DNA of 64,000 nt from Thermococcus pacificus. Lineage in GTDB: Archaea; Methanobacteriota_B; Thermococci; Thermococcales; Thermococcaceae. Below, piece after piece: positions 1 to 8,896 of this stretch; the first letter of the stretch is position 1; each line of letters begins with the position of its first letter. Below the pieces are notes generated by a model. It saw nothing but the letters and a program-made list of their open reading frames with translations, had not been told where the DNA came from and made no database searches. Location: contig NZ_CP015102.1 of the NCBI RefSeq assembly GCF_002214485.1, positions 496,001 to 560,000 on the forward strand, in the 5' to 3' direction. The position numbers and the translations under genes were made by a program.

Positions 1-2
1 GC

Positions 3-611
3 AACGACCTCGAGGTCATGGTTGAGGCTATGACCGGGGGAGCACTCAAGAAGAGGGGAACGCTGATAGCCTCAAAAAGCGTCGTCTACGGCGATGAGAC
101 CCACACACCCGCCATAAGCAAGTACCACCTTGACGTGCTGGAAAGCGTTCACATACCCGAGCCGGGGAGCAGGATACCCATTGGTGAGGATGAGTTCATA
201 ATAACACCCAGCCAGCACTCAGATCCAACGACCATCGGCTTCCGCATGAAGACCCGGTTCGGTGACATCTCGTACATACCCGACACGGCATACTTCGATG
301 GCCTCATCGAGTGGCATGATGGCGCAAGGCTGCTCATAGCGGCGGTAACAAGGCCCCGGGACATGGGCATTCCCTACCACCTAAGCACGGACGATGCAGT
401 TGAGATGCTGAAGAGCATGGAAAAAAAGCCCGAGGCACTCGTCATAAGCCACATCGGCATGAAGATGCACTTTGCCAACCCCTACAAGGAGGCCAAGTAC
501 ATCGAGAACGTCACCGGCGTCAAGACTTACGTCGCCAAGGAGGGCTTCAGAGTAATGGTAGAAAAGAACGAGATATCCGTCAGAACTCTAAGACCGGCGA
601 GGTTCGTTTAA
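3..611 (+). CDS. MBL-fold metallohydrolase, 5'-truncated by window edge
   Basis: The frame is open to the left edge (codons read N-D-L-E-V before the first Met at 18), so this is the C-terminal part of a longer protein. Visible motifs fit a metallo-beta-lactamase fold: a TPSQHSDPTTIGF strand with a putative metal His, an Asp in YIPDTAYFDG, and a late SHIGMKMHFANP segment with metal-binding-type histidines. Proteins of this type are zinc hydrolases acting on phosphoesters, thioesters or nucleic acids; the substrate cannot be read from this fragment. It converges on the next gene with a 4-base overlap at the stop codons. Confidence 0.75.
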   Translation, partial: NDLEVMVEAMTGGALKKRGTLIASKSVVYGDETHTPAISKYHLDVLESVHIPEPGSRIPIGEDEFIITPSQHSDPTTIGFRMKTRFGDISYIPDTAYFDGLIEWHDGARLLIAAVTRPRDMGIPYHLSTDDAVEMLKSMEKKPEALVISHIGMKMHFANPYKEAKYIENVTGVKTYVAKEGFRVMVEKNEISVRTLRPARFV

Positions 612-1978
612 TCCCCCTTATTTTTCTTCGCTTTTTCCACGGCTTCTCTGACCGTTCTGTAGGCGAACTCAAAAAGCTCGTCACGCCTCTTTTCGCTCGG
701 CGCCTCGACGACGACCCTTATCTTCGGCTCGGTTCCGCTGGGCCTCACGAGAACCCAGGAGCGGTCCTTCAGGTTGAAGCGGTAGCCAGAGATCGTCAGA
801 ATCTCCTTTATCTCGTCCCCGAGTTTTTCTTCCACGACTTTTGCCGAACTCTCAACGACCCGCTTCTTTAGCTCATCTGGGCAGGGGACGTTCTTCTTCG
901 TGAGGTAGAACTCGGGGACGTTTTCCCTGGCTATCTCCGAGAGGGGCTTGCCTTCCTCGTCTATCATCTTGATGAGCAGCCCCATCGTCACGAAGCTGTC
1001 TATCCAGGGGCCGAACTTCGGGTGGACGAGCTTCCATGGTTCGGCAGCGAAGATAGCCCCGTATTTCTTTATCCCGTCGTGGGGCTGGCCGAGCGGTATT
1101 CTTACAACCCTGCCGCCGGCTTCCTCAACGACGTGGTCTATCCTCGAGCCTGTGTCGATTGAAACCACCACCGTCCCGCCGCCATGCTCTTCGACGTAGC
1201 GCTTCGCGAAGAGCGCTATTACAGTGTCCTCCGTTAAGTAGTTCCCCTTCTCGTCGAAGACAGCTATCCTGTCCGCGTCTCCGTCCTGGGCTATGACGAG
1301 GTCAACGCCCAGCTCCCTCGCGAGTTCTCCAAGGTAGGCTATGTTCTCGTACCTTGGCTCGGGCTTTCTCCCAGGGAAGTGGCCGTCAACGTGGGCGTTG
1401 ACGCTTATCACCTTCGCCCCCATCTCACGGAGAAGATACGGGGCCAAGACACTGCCAGCGCCGTTGGCGCCGTCATAGAGGACCTTTAGACTCGTCTCGT
1501 GGTTCACGAAGTCGAGAACCGCTTTGATGTAGTCGTCAATGACCTCGATGGGCTTAACCGATTTTATCTCGTCCCAGTTCGCTTTTCTGAAGCTCCCTGA
1601 GAAGTAGAGTTCTTCAAGCTCTCTTTCCTGTTCAACGTAGAACTCGGTTCCGTCGCCGTTGAAGACCTTTATGCCGTTGTCGGTCGGGGGATTGTGAGAG
1701 GCGGTTATCATCACCCCGCCGTCGGCGTGCTCCCTCGTCGCCCACGCCAAAGCGGGCGTTGGGATGAGTCCGAGGTCGAGAACCTCCTTTCCCGTGCTGA
1801 GAAGGCCGCTTATCATTGCGCTCTGGAGCATGACGCTCGAAGTTCTCCCGTCCCTCGCGACGGCAACGCTCTCACCGTCAACGTAGGTTCCGATTGCCAT
1901 TCCCATCCTCATTGCGAGCTCCGGCGTGACCTTCTCCCACAGCGTTCCACGTATTCCTGCCGTGCCAAAGAGCTTCAT
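608..1978 (-). CDS. glmM: Phosphoglucosamine mutase / phosphohexomutase
   Basis: An alpha-D-phosphohexomutase of 456 residues, the usual family length. It shows the N-terminal KLFGTAGIRGT sugar-phosphate loop, the phosphoserine loop TASHNPPTDNGIK (about residue 95), the metal site DGDADR (about residue 235) and the C-terminal phosphate-binding loop RPSGTEPKIRV. The family interconverts glucosamine-6-P and glucosamine-1-P, and in archaea often mannose or glucose phosphates too; the sequence closely resembles Pyrococcus GlmM. The product would feed UDP-GlcNAc or other nucleotide sugars used by the glycan genes elsewhere in the window. The ATG at 1978 follows a GGTGGTG ribosome site. Exact substrate preference is inferred. 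Confidence 0.9.
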   Translation of the reverse strand: MKLFGTAGIRGTLWEKVTPELAMRMGMAIGTYVDGESVAVARDGRTSSVMLQSAMISGLLSTGKEVLDLGLIPTPALAWATREHADGGVMITASHNPPTDNGIKVFNGDGTEFYVEQERELEELYFSGSFRKANWDEIKSVKPIEVIDDYIKAVLDFVNHETSLKVLYDGANGAGSVLAPYLLREMGAKVISVNAHVDGHFPGRKPEPRYENIAYLGELARELGVDLVIAQDGDADRIAVFDEKGNYLTEDTVIALFAKRYVEEHGGGTVVVSIDTGSRIDHVVEEAGGRVVRIPLGQPHDGIKKYGAIFAAEPWKLVHPKFGPWIDSFVTMGLLIKMIDEEGKPLSEIARENVPEFYLTKKNVPCPDELKKRVVESSAKVVEEKLGDEIKEILTISGYRFNLKDRSWVLVRPSGTEPKIRVVVEAPSEKRRDELFEFAYRTVREAVEKAKKNKGD

Positions 1979-2006
1979 TCACACCACCGATACTACTTCG
2001 GCGGCC

Positions 2007-2017
2007 GCTTAAATAGG
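2007..2017 (-). promoter_or_regulatory. TATA box for glmM
   Basis: Reading the minus strand, CTATTTAAGC lies about 35 bases before the glmM ATG, at the very 3' end of the upstream UPF0146 gene. Position and composition fit an archaeal TATA box, so glmM may have its own promoter although the genes are only 30 bases apart. Confidence 0.45.
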
Positions 2018-2413
2018 TTTGGCCGTGTATATCGCCAGCCCTCTAAAGTTCACGAGCCTCAGGGCTTTCGGCATTGTATCGCCCGTGAGGGGAAGGATGT
2101 AAACCGGGACCCCGAGCTTCTCCCCGAGTTCGAGGATGGGCTTTACTATCTCAGGAGTGGGTCTAACCGAGTAGAGCGCTTTGACCCCGAGGTAGAGGTC
2201 GAGGCTCGGGCTGAAGAGGTCATCCCTAACTGCGTTAAGGCCCAGCTCCCTGGCTTTCTCGACCGATACAGGGTTCCAGTCAACGGCAAGAACATCGTAG
2301 CCGAACTCCTTCAGTTTCAAAGCCACCTTGAACTGAAAGCCTATCCCGAGCTCCGCCACCCTGCCAACTGGAACCTCTTTGGCCAGAAACTCCGCAAAGT
2401 CCTCGACAGGCAT
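2009..2413 (-). CDS. UPF0146 family protein, SAM-methyltransferase-like fold
   Basis: A 134-residue protein matching the archaeal UPF0146 family. It carries a glycine-rich AELGIGFQFKVALKLKEF loop (residues 20-37) and an acidic strand end VLAVDWNP (about residue 45), the layout of the AdoMet-binding half of class I methyltransferases. It is too short for a complete methyltransferase and no catalytic motif is seen, so its function is unknown. A TTTTTAAAC box about 25 bases before the ATG suggests a leaderless transcript. It lies head-to-tail between malK and glmM. Confidence 0.8.
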   Translation of the reverse strand: MPVEDFAEFLAKEVPVGRVAELGIGFQFKVALKLKEFGYDVLAVDWNPVSVEKARELGLNAVRDDLFSPSLDLYLGVKALYSVRPTPEIVKPILELGEKLGVPVYILPLTGDTMPKALRLVNFRGLAIYTAKPI

Positions 2414-2445
2414 GGAAGAAAATGGGAGAGGGGGTTTAAAAAGCT

Positions 2446-3564
2446 TCAGAATACGGCCTTTCCGCTCCCCTTCTCGAAGATGTGGACCTTCCTCATGTCG
2501 AAGACGACGTCTACCTCCTGCCCCTCCACGACTTTCGACTCCGACCTGAAGGAGCCGAGGAAGGTCACATTACCAACGCGGAGGTGGACTATCTTCTCGC
2601 TTCCGAGGTTCTCAATGATGTCCACCATGGCCCTGACCATGTTCTCCCCGGGGACCTTCACTTGCGCGAACATTGCGTCGTACAAGTCTTCAGGCCTTAT
2701 TCCGAAGATGACGTCCTTTCCGAGGTAGCCCTTCTCTTCCAGCACCTCAACCTGGTCGGGCAGGAGCTTGAGCCTGAAGGGGCCGAAGTCCACGAAGCCG
2801 TCCTCGGTTATAGTCGCGTCCATGAAGTTCATCGGCGGCGAACCTATGAACCCTGCCACGAACGTGTTTGCAGGTTTGTCATAGACTTCCTCCGGCGTTC
2901 CGACCTGCTGGAGCTCACCCCTGTTTATCACCGCAATCCTGTCGCCCATGGTCATTGCCTCGACCTGGTCGTGAGTGACGTATATCGTCGTGACCCCAAG
3001 CTGTCTCTGGAGTTTCTTGAGCTCGGCACGCATCTTCACCCTGAGCTTCGCGTCCAGGTTGCTCAGGGGCTCGTCCATGAGGAACACTTGGGGTTTCCTG
3101 ACGATGGCCCTGCCAAGGGCGACACGCTGCCTCTGGCCGCCGCTTAATTCCCTAGGCTTCCTCTTGAGGAACTCGGTCAGACCGAGCATCTCGGCGACTT
3201 CCCTAACGCGCTGGTCGATTTCCTGTTTTGGAACTTTCCTGAGTTTGAGGGGGAAGGCTATGTTGTCGTAGACCGTCATGTGCGGGTAGAGGGCGTAGCT
3301 CTGGAAGACCATCGCAATGTCCCTGTCCTTGGGCGGTACGAATACCCCCTTCTCCGGGTCTGCTACAAGGTTATCTCCGATGTAGATCTGGCCCCTGGTG
3401 GGTTCTTCTAGGCCGGCTATCATCCTGAGGGTTGTCGTTTTCCCGCATCCGCTTGGGCCGAGGAGGATCATGAATTCCCCATCCTTAATGTCAAGGTTCA
3501 TCTCCCTCACTGCCGTGAAGTCCCCAAACTGCTTCCAGACGTTGATGAGCTTCACTCCAGCCAT
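2446..3564 (-). CDS. malK: Maltodextrin ABC transporter ATP-binding subunit MalK
   Basis: A 372-residue CUT1-type ABC ATPase. Walker A GPSGCGKTTTLRMIAG (about residue 37), Q-loop MVFQSYALYPH, signature LSGGQRQRVALGRA, Walker B VFLMDEPLSNLD and switch His THDQ are all present. The C-terminal third is the regulatory OB/TOBE-type domain typical of MalK/UgpC (FGIRPEDL). It would energise uptake of maltodextrins through MalF and MalG, bound by MalE, all encoded upstream on the same strand. The start ATG follows a GGTGAT site 3 bases away. It is the last gene of the malE-malF-malG-apu-malK operon, an order also known from Thermococcus and Pyrococcus. Confidence 0.93.
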   Translation of the reverse strand: MAGVKLINVWKQFGDFTAVREMNLDIKDGEFMILLGPSGCGKTTTLRMIAGLEEPTRGQIYIGDNLVADPEKGVFVPPKDRDIAMVFQSYALYPHMTVYDNIAFPLKLRKVPKQEIDQRVREVAEMLGLTEFLKRKPRELSGGQRQRVALGRAIVRKPQVFLMDEPLSNLDAKLRVKMRAELKKLQRQLGVTTIYVTHDQVEAMTMGDRIAVINRGELQQVGTPEEVYDKPANTFVAGFIGSPPMNFMDATITEDGFVDFGPFRLKLLPDQVEVLEEKGYLGKDVIFGIRPEDLYDAMFAQVKVPGENMVRAMVDIIENLGSEKIVHLRVGNVTFLGSFRSESKVVEGQEVDVVFDMRKVHIFEKGSGKAVF

Positions 3565-3592
3565 TCTATCACCCCATAAAATTTGAAAGAGG

Positions 3593-6500
3593 TCAGCGCC
3601 TCCTCCTGAGGAGGAGCGGTATTATTGCCAGCCCTATCAGAGCCGCCGGGCCGCAGATTCCTCCGCCTCCGCCGGTGGTAGTGGTGGTCGGACTGTTGGT
3701 TGTCGGCTGAGTCGTTGAGCTCGGTGAGGTCGTGGTCTCGCTGGTGGTGGAGCTGGTGGAGCTCGTGCTTGAGGTCGTCTCTGTTGGGGTGGGCGTTACC
3801 TCGCCTCCGCTTCCCTCGACGAGCGGTATCATGACTACTGTGGCGAGCTTCATGTTCTCGGCATCGTAGCTACTCAGCTGTTCCTCCTGGGTTGGCTTGA
3901 AGCCTTCTGGAACGAGCTCATCAACGACTCTCGGTGCGACACCGTTGATAACCGCGTCCGGCTCTGCCCCGCCGAGCTTCCACTGCTCTGCCTCGACTGC
4001 AACCACCCTCCACTTGTCCGGACCATAGCCGTCCTGTGAGCCAACGAGCACCGACGCGTAGAGTCCATAGTCACCCACTCCGGGCAGGTACTTCTTCGGG
4101 AGCTTGACGATTATCGCGTTCTTCGTCGGGTCTGCCGAAATCTGCATCTCCCCCTGGTAGACCGTTCCGTCGGGCATGATTATGAGGTTTCCATAGTCCC
4201 AGCCGGCTATCCTCAGGGCTACATCCCACGGATGCCTCGGATCGAGTTGGACATTGCTTCCCGGCCCGTCGGGGAACATCTTTATCGCGGTGACGTTTCC
4301 GCCCTCGGTGTAGTCAAAGTAAGCCTCGATTATCTGGAGGCTGAAGCCGTTCGGCCCGTTCCATGGGTTACCTCCGAGATCCTTGAAGTAGAACTCCAGC
4401 GTCCAGGCATCGTCGCCCTCGGTCATCTTGAACCTAAGGAGGTCGAAGACGCCAGGCTTGAAGACGCCATCTGTCGGGTAGGTGTAGGTTCCCGGCCCGT
4501 GGTCGTCTCCCTCGGGGTCGTTAACCACTATTCCCTGCTTGAGCAGTGGAATGGCCCTAACCGTTGCCAGCTTTCCGCCGTTGGCGTCGTAGGAGCTGAG
4601 CTGCTCCTCCTGGGTCGGCTTGAAGCCTTCTGGAACGAGCTCGTCCACAACCCTCGGGGCGACGCCGTTTATGACGGCCTGTGGGTCGGCTCCACCGAGC
4701 TTCCACTGTTCAGCATCAACTGCAACCACCCTCCACTTGTCCGGACCATAGCCGTCCTGTGAGCCAATAAGAACGTCTCCCCAGAGACCGTAGTCCTCGT
4801 TTATCTGGATGTACTTCTTGGGCACCTTCACGGTTATGGTGTTGCTCGCGGGATCTGCTGAAATCTGCATCTCTCCCTGTATCGCGGTGCCGTCCGGAAG
4901 GACGATGAGGTTGCCGTAGTCCCATCCAGCGATCCTAAACGCGACGTCCCACGGGTGGTCTGGGTCGAGGTTGACGTTTGAACCCGGCCCATCCTGGAAC
5001 ATCTTTATGGCCGAGCTGTTGCCACCGTCCTTGTAGTCGAAGTACACCTCGATTATCTGCAGACTGAAGCCGTTCGGCCCGTTCCACGGGTTGCCCCCAA
5101 GATCCTTGAACTTGAACTGCATGACGTAGGCATCGGTCTGCTCGAGGAGCTTGAACTCGAGGAGGTCAAAGACTCCCGGCTTGAATACACCATCTGTCGG
5201 GTAGGTGTAGGTTCCCGGCCCGTGGTCGTCTCCCTCCGGGTCCTTTACATCTGCTATGACGACCCCCTTGACCTCGGTCGGGAGCTTGAGCTCGACCGGC
5301 GTGCTTATGATATCCAGGTTACCGTTACCGTCGACCGTGGATGCCGCAAAGTAGAAGTCGTTGGGGGTCTCGATGTACTCGAATGGAACCGTTACGTCAA
5401 CGGTGTTCCCGCTCTTCTCAACGGTAAGGTCTCCGAGCTTTTCACTTTCCTCATAGCCGGTGGCGTTGTAGATTTCCGCTTTGCCATCCCTGTAAACGAC
5501 GTGCTTGGTTATCATGAGGCCGACGCTGTCCGCTGAGAACGGCCAGAGGGAGTACCTGAGCTGGTCCGGCTTCTTCTGGAGGAGGGTGAAGGTGTTGCCG
5601 ACGCGCTTCCTGGCCTCGTACAGGCTCACCTCGAACTCATCCACGTCGCCATTCAGAACGAAGTGCACTCCCCTATCATCGAAGTAAACGCTCACGCTAC
5701 TGGCCTTCGGCGAGAGGCTGGAGTAGCTCTGGACTTCTCCCTTCTTGAGGCCGATCGGACCGAGCTTCTGATAGGGCTCGCCGTCAGGGAAGTAGTTGCC
5801 GTGGAGGTAGCTCGGAGGCTCGAGGCCCGCCAGCCTGTACATCTCGTAGAGGTAGGCCTTCAGGTAGCGGTCGAAGCTGTAGTCCTGCCCACTGTCCTGA
5901 TCGCTCCCGTACCACCAGAACCAGTCACTTGCCTCTGCGCGGAGCAGGTATTCATAAGCCTTCTCCCAGTCAGCCTGGCTCATCTCACCCTTGTGCTCCA
6001 TCAGGGCCTTCCTCGCCTGGTAGAGCCAGTACCAACCGTAGTTCTCCTGGGGCTCGCCTATCCAGGTGGAGAGGGTTCCGTCTATCCAGCTACTCTCGGG
6101 CCACTGCATCTCCTCCTTAACCCCGACCATGTCGTAGAGGTCGCCGAGGCTCTGGGCCTTGAGGAGCGCCTCTACCTTGTCTCCGGTGAGGTCGAGGCGT
6201 TCCATCATCTTCGGGGTGAGAACGTTGGCTTCCTCGCCGTAGAGCTTTATGTACTCGCTCGGGGTGACCGTCCTTATGAGGCCCTGCTCCTGGAGCTCCT
6301 CAAGCTTCTTGTAGAGTTCGTTGAGGAAGAGCTTGCCGTCGTAGGGATAGTTCTCCCAGGCATTCTCGCCGTCGAGGGTCACGACGTAGACGAGGGAACC
6401 GTCGTAGTTCTCCTTCTGGACCTTGAGGAGTTCGTTGACGAAGTCCTCAACGGCCTGGTACTGGTTCATGCCGCCGTAGGTGAAGCCAACGCGGTCGCTG

Positions 6501-7636
6501 AGCGCGTGATCGCGCGGGAAGAGGTATATCTTCTTTCCGTTGAACTCGGCCACCCAGGGCTTGTAGTAGTTCTCGGTGGTCTTCTCAACGCCGAGCCTGT
6601 CGAGGACGAGCTGGTCGGTCATGACCCATGTCCAGCCGTTTTCAGCCAGTATCTCGAGGGTCTTGTCATTGAGAGCTGACTCGGCAGCCCATCCACCAAC
6701 AGGGGTAACGCTGCCACCGCCGAGGTATTCCTTGTAAAGCTCGTGGGAGACCTTCACGTGCTCGTCGAAGTCGTTCTCCCAGCCGAAGTCGTTGAGTATC
6801 GGACCAATCGGATGGGCGTAGGGGACGACGGTAACCTCGACGTTGCCGTTGCCGAGGAGGTAGTTTATCTTCTCGTGCCCCTCGAAGGTGTGGTTTAGGA
6901 GCCACATCTGGGCGTCGAGGACTGTCTTGACGTCGTCCCTGGTGTAGCCGCCCTCGTCGACCTTCTCATAGATGGCCTTGAGCTCCGGGTTATCCATTAT
7001 GTAGCCGTAATCCGTCCAGGCGAGGTTGAAGAGAACCGCCAAATCGATGTAGTCCTGCTCGGTGAACTCTCCGGTAACCGCGGCCTTCTGCTCCTCGAGC
7101 GGCAGGTTGGCGTACTTGGCCTTGGCCTGGAGCATCTTGTCTTTAAGCTCGGTGTACCTGTCCCAGAAGTCCCTTGTTGGATTGCCGTTCGGGTCGGTTA
7201 TCGGTTCCCCGTTCCAGGGTATCGTGTGGTCGAAGAACCCTCCAGGGGCCTGGAGCATGAACCACTTCTCGTCAACGGTTAAGGGCTCACCGTTCGCTAT
7301 CTTCTCAGTTATTATCTGGTAGTTGTCCCTCTTTCCATCCATGTAGTCAACCAGCTGGGCTATGAGTGAACCGGAGAGGTCTATGGCAACATGGACGTCC
7401 GGATATTCGCTCAGGTAGTGGGCCATCTTCCAGTAGTTGTTTGCCGCGTGGAGCCTGACCCACGGCCTCGTGTAGATGTCCTGAACCGGGTCGTAGTAGT
7501 AGGGCTGGTGCTGGTGCCACACTATTATAACGTTGAGCGGCTTCGGCTCTGCCGCGCCAACGGTCTTTAGGTTAACTCCGACTATGCTTCCAACCATCAA
7601 AAAGGCAAGGAAAAGGGCAACAACCTGCCTCTTCAT
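3593..7636 (-). CDS. apu: Secreted cell-anchored amylopullulanase (GH57)
   Basis: A 1347-residue exported pullulanase/amylase that cleaves alpha-1,4 and alpha-1,6 bonds in starch-like glucans outside the cell. Order of parts: signal peptide (residues 1-28); GH57 barrel starting with VWHQHQPYYYD (about 40), nucleophile motif GWAAES (about 320) and the catalytic-Asp motif TLDGENAWE (about 420); a helical region; two near-identical 241-residue C-terminal modules (about 795-1278); a Ser/Thr linker (1282-1323); and a tail GGGGGICGPAAL followed by a hydrophobic helix and RRRR. That tail is the Thermococcales CGP-CTERM surface-anchoring signal. It sits between malG and malK, so the enzyme is co-expressed with uptake of its products. 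The ribosome site is GAGGTGATAAC directly before the ATG. Confidence 0.93.
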   Translation of the reverse strand: MKRQVVALFLAFLMVGSIVGVNLKTVGAAEPKPLNVIIVWHQHQPYYYDPVQDIYTRPWVRLHAANNYWKMAHYLSEYPDVHVAIDLSGSLIAQLVDYMDGKRDNYQIITEKIANGEPLTVDEKWFMLQAPGGFFDHTIPWNGEPITDPNGNPTRDFWDRYTELKDKMLQAKAKYANLPLEEQKAAVTGEFTEQDYIDLAVLFNLAWTDYGYIMDNPELKAIYEKVDEGGYTRDDVKTVLDAQMWLLNHTFEGHEKINYLLGNGNVEVTVVPYAHPIGPILNDFGWENDFDEHVKVSHELYKEYLGGGSVTPVGGWAAESALNDKTLEILAENGWTWVMTDQLVLDRLGVEKTTENYYKPWVAEFNGKKIYLFPRDHALSDRVGFTYGGMNQYQAVEDFVNELLKVQKENYDGSLVYVVTLDGENAWENYPYDGKLFLNELYKKLEELQEQGLIRTVTPSEYIKLYGEEANVLTPKMMERLDLTGDKVEALLKAQSLGDLYDMVGVKEEMQWPESSWIDGTLSTWIGEPQENYGWYWLYQARKALMEHKGEMSQADWEKAYEYLLRAEASDWFWWYGSDQDSGQDYSFDRYLKAYLYEMYRLAGLEPPSYLHGNYFPDGEPYQKLGPIGLKKGEVQSYSSLSPKASSVSVYFDDRGVHFVLNGDVDEFEVSLYEARKRVGNTFTLLQKKPDQLRYSLWPFSADSVGLMITKHVVYRDGKAEIYNATGYEESEKLGDLTVEKSGNTVDVTVPFEYIETPNDFYFAASTVDGNGNLDIISTPVELKLPTEVKGVVIADVKDPEGDDHGPGTYTYPTDGVFKPGVFDLLEFKLLEQTDAYVMQFKFKDLGGNPWNGPNGFSLQIIEVYFDYKDGGNSSAIKMFQDGPGSNVNLDPDHPWDVAFRIAGWDYGNLIVLPDGTAIQGEMQISADPASNTITVKVPKKYIQINEDYGLWGDVLIGSQDGYGPDKWRVVAVDAEQWKLGGADPQAVINGVAPRVVDELVPEGFKPTQEEQLSSYDANGGKLATVRAIPLLKQGIVVNDPEGDDHGPGTYTYPTDGVFKPGVFDLLRFKMTEGDDAWTLEFYFKDLGGNPWNGPNGFSLQIIEAYFDYTEGGNVTAIKMFPDGPGSNVQLDPRHPWDVALRIAGWDYGNLIIMPDGTVYQGEMQISADPTKNAIIVKLPKKYLPGVGDYGLYASVLVGSQDGYGPDKWRVVAVEAEQWKLGGAEPDAVINGVAPRVVDELVPEGFKPTQEEQLSSYDAENMKLATVVMIPLVEGSGGEVTPTPTETTSSTSSTSSTTSETTTSPSSTTQPTTNSPTTTTTGGGGGICGPAALIGLAIIPLLLRRRR
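3816..5250 (-). repeat. 723-bp in-frame tandem duplication in apu
   Basis: Two copies, about 4539-5250 (first in the protein) and 3816-4527 (second), are offset by exactly 723 bases (241 codons). Both begin with DPEGDDHGPGTYTYPTDG and end with SSYDA...LATV. Long stretches are almost identical in DNA, including synonymous positions, for example around 4470-4510 versus 5193-5233. The modules are likely beta-sandwich carbohydrate- or surface-binding domains. Confidence 0.9.
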
Positions 7637-7645
7637 GTTATCACC

Positions 7646-8896
7646 TCATTCCTTAAGGCCTCCAACGGTGAGGCCGCTCTTAATGTAGTTCTGGGCGAGC
7701 ATGAACATCACGAAGACCGGCAGGGCGAAGAGCAGAGCAGCCGCCGCGAAGTAGCTCCAGTCGATTCCCCTGCCTATGCCGCCCATGAGCAGGTATATCC
7801 AGACCGAAAGCGGCTGGTTATCCTGAGTTAAGAGCAGACTTGCCAGGATGAACTCCGTCCATCCTCCTATGAAGGCGAATATTGCAACCGTCGCTATTCC
7901 CGGTAGCGCCATCGGCAGTAGCACGTGCCTGATTATCTGGAGGTAGCCCGCGCCGTCCACTAAAGCCGCCTCGTCGAAATCGGGGCTGATTGAGTCGATG
8001 TAACCCTTGAGTAGCCACGTGTTGAAGGGAACGCTTCCGGCCGCGTATATGAAGGAAAGCACCGGCAGCTTGTCGTAGAGGCCGAGCTTGACGACCATAC
8101 CGTAGAGGGCTATAAGGCCTGCTATTCCAAGACCTCCAGATACCTGGGTGAACATGAGGTAGAAGTACAGCACGTGCTCCCTTCCGAAGAACTTCATGCG
8201 CGAGAAAGCGTAGGCCGCTGGGACGACGAAGATCAGCGTCAGTATCACCGTCAGGGTCGCTAGTATCAGGCTGTTCTTGAGGTAGCCGAAGAACTTCGAG
8301 TTCACGAACTTGCCGAGGTACGTGAAGTGCACGGTGCCGCTGTTCCTGGCAACGACGTACTTTTCCATGGGGCCGGAGACGGCCGTTCCGTCAAGACTTC
8401 CCTCGGTGAGGATGACGTTCCTTAGCAGGCCGAATCCTATTGTTCCATCGGGGTTCATCCGCGTCAGGACGAAGAGTCCCCTAACTTCCCCCTTCAGCCC
8501 CCCTTGAGCGTTAGAGTTCCCGGAGACGTCGAACACCAGGTTCTTTACCGGGATCTCAAACGTCATTCCCGTGAAAGGCCCGTATTTGACCTTTCCTCTG
8601 ATGGTTCCCTCCGTCAGGTAGAGCTTGCCGTCCTGGATGCTGGCACTTCCCTCTATCGTCCCAGTGAAGTCCTCGCTGAGCTTATTGCCGGAGAAGCCGA
8701 AGAGCACCTCCCTGTATGAGTCTAAGCTGACGTTTCTCGGTATTAGGTGGAACTCCGTCGTCGCGAGGGTTGAACCAGGGCTTATCGAGACCGTGAAGAT
8801 GTAGTAAACGGGGAAGAGGATGATGAACATCACCAGTATTGCCACGAGGGTCAGCGTGAAGCTCTTGAGAATCTCACTCTTCCGGCGCCCCATCAT
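7646..8896 (-). CDS. malG: Maltodextrin ABC transporter permease MalG, with inserted extracytoplasmic domain
   Basis: A 416-residue permease of the MalG type. The coupling (EAA) motif EAALVDGAGYLQIIRHV, followed by LLPMALPG, contacts MalK. It is much longer than bacterial MalG (about 280-300 residues): after the first membrane helix (residues 12-34) there is a roughly 115-residue beta-rich, glycine-rich segment (about 75-190) before the second helix. That segment should lie outside the membrane. The start overlaps the malF stop by 4 bases (ATGA), so the two permeases are translationally coupled. Confidence 0.9.
   Translation of the reverse strand: MMGRRKSEILKSFTLTLVAILVMFIILFPVYYIFTVSISPGSTLATTEFHLIPRNVSLDSYREVLFGFSGNKLSEDFTGTIEGSASIQDGKLYLTEGTIRGKVKYGPFTGMTFEIPVKNLVFDVSGNSNAQGGLKGEVRGLFVLTRMNPDGTIGFGLLRNVILTEGSLDGTAVSGPMEKYVVARNSGTVHFTYLGKFVNSKFFGYLKNSLILATLTVILTLIFVVPAAYAFSRMKFFGREHVLYFYLMFTQVSGGLGIAGLIALYGMVVKLGLYDKLPVLSFIYAAGSVPFNTWLLKGYIDSISPDFDEAALVDGAGYLQIIRHVLLPMALPGIATVAIFAFIGGWTEFILASLLLTQDNQPLSVWIYLLMGGIGRGIDWSYFAAAALLFALPVFVMFMLAQNYIKSGLTVGGLKE

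Noticed and set aside
1694-2728. 344-codon plus-strand frame spanning glmM, UPF0146 and malK ends
   Set aside because: Runs antisense across three recognised genes and has no family resemblance.
2482-3147. 221-codon open frame on the plus strand over malK
   Set aside because: It is antisense to a clear MalK with all ABC motifs; long antisense frames are common in GC-rich coding DNA.
5663-6679. 338-codon plus-strand frame inside apu
   Set aside because: Fully antisense to the GH57 domain; composition is a Val/Leu/Glu shadow of the real gene and it has no start signals.
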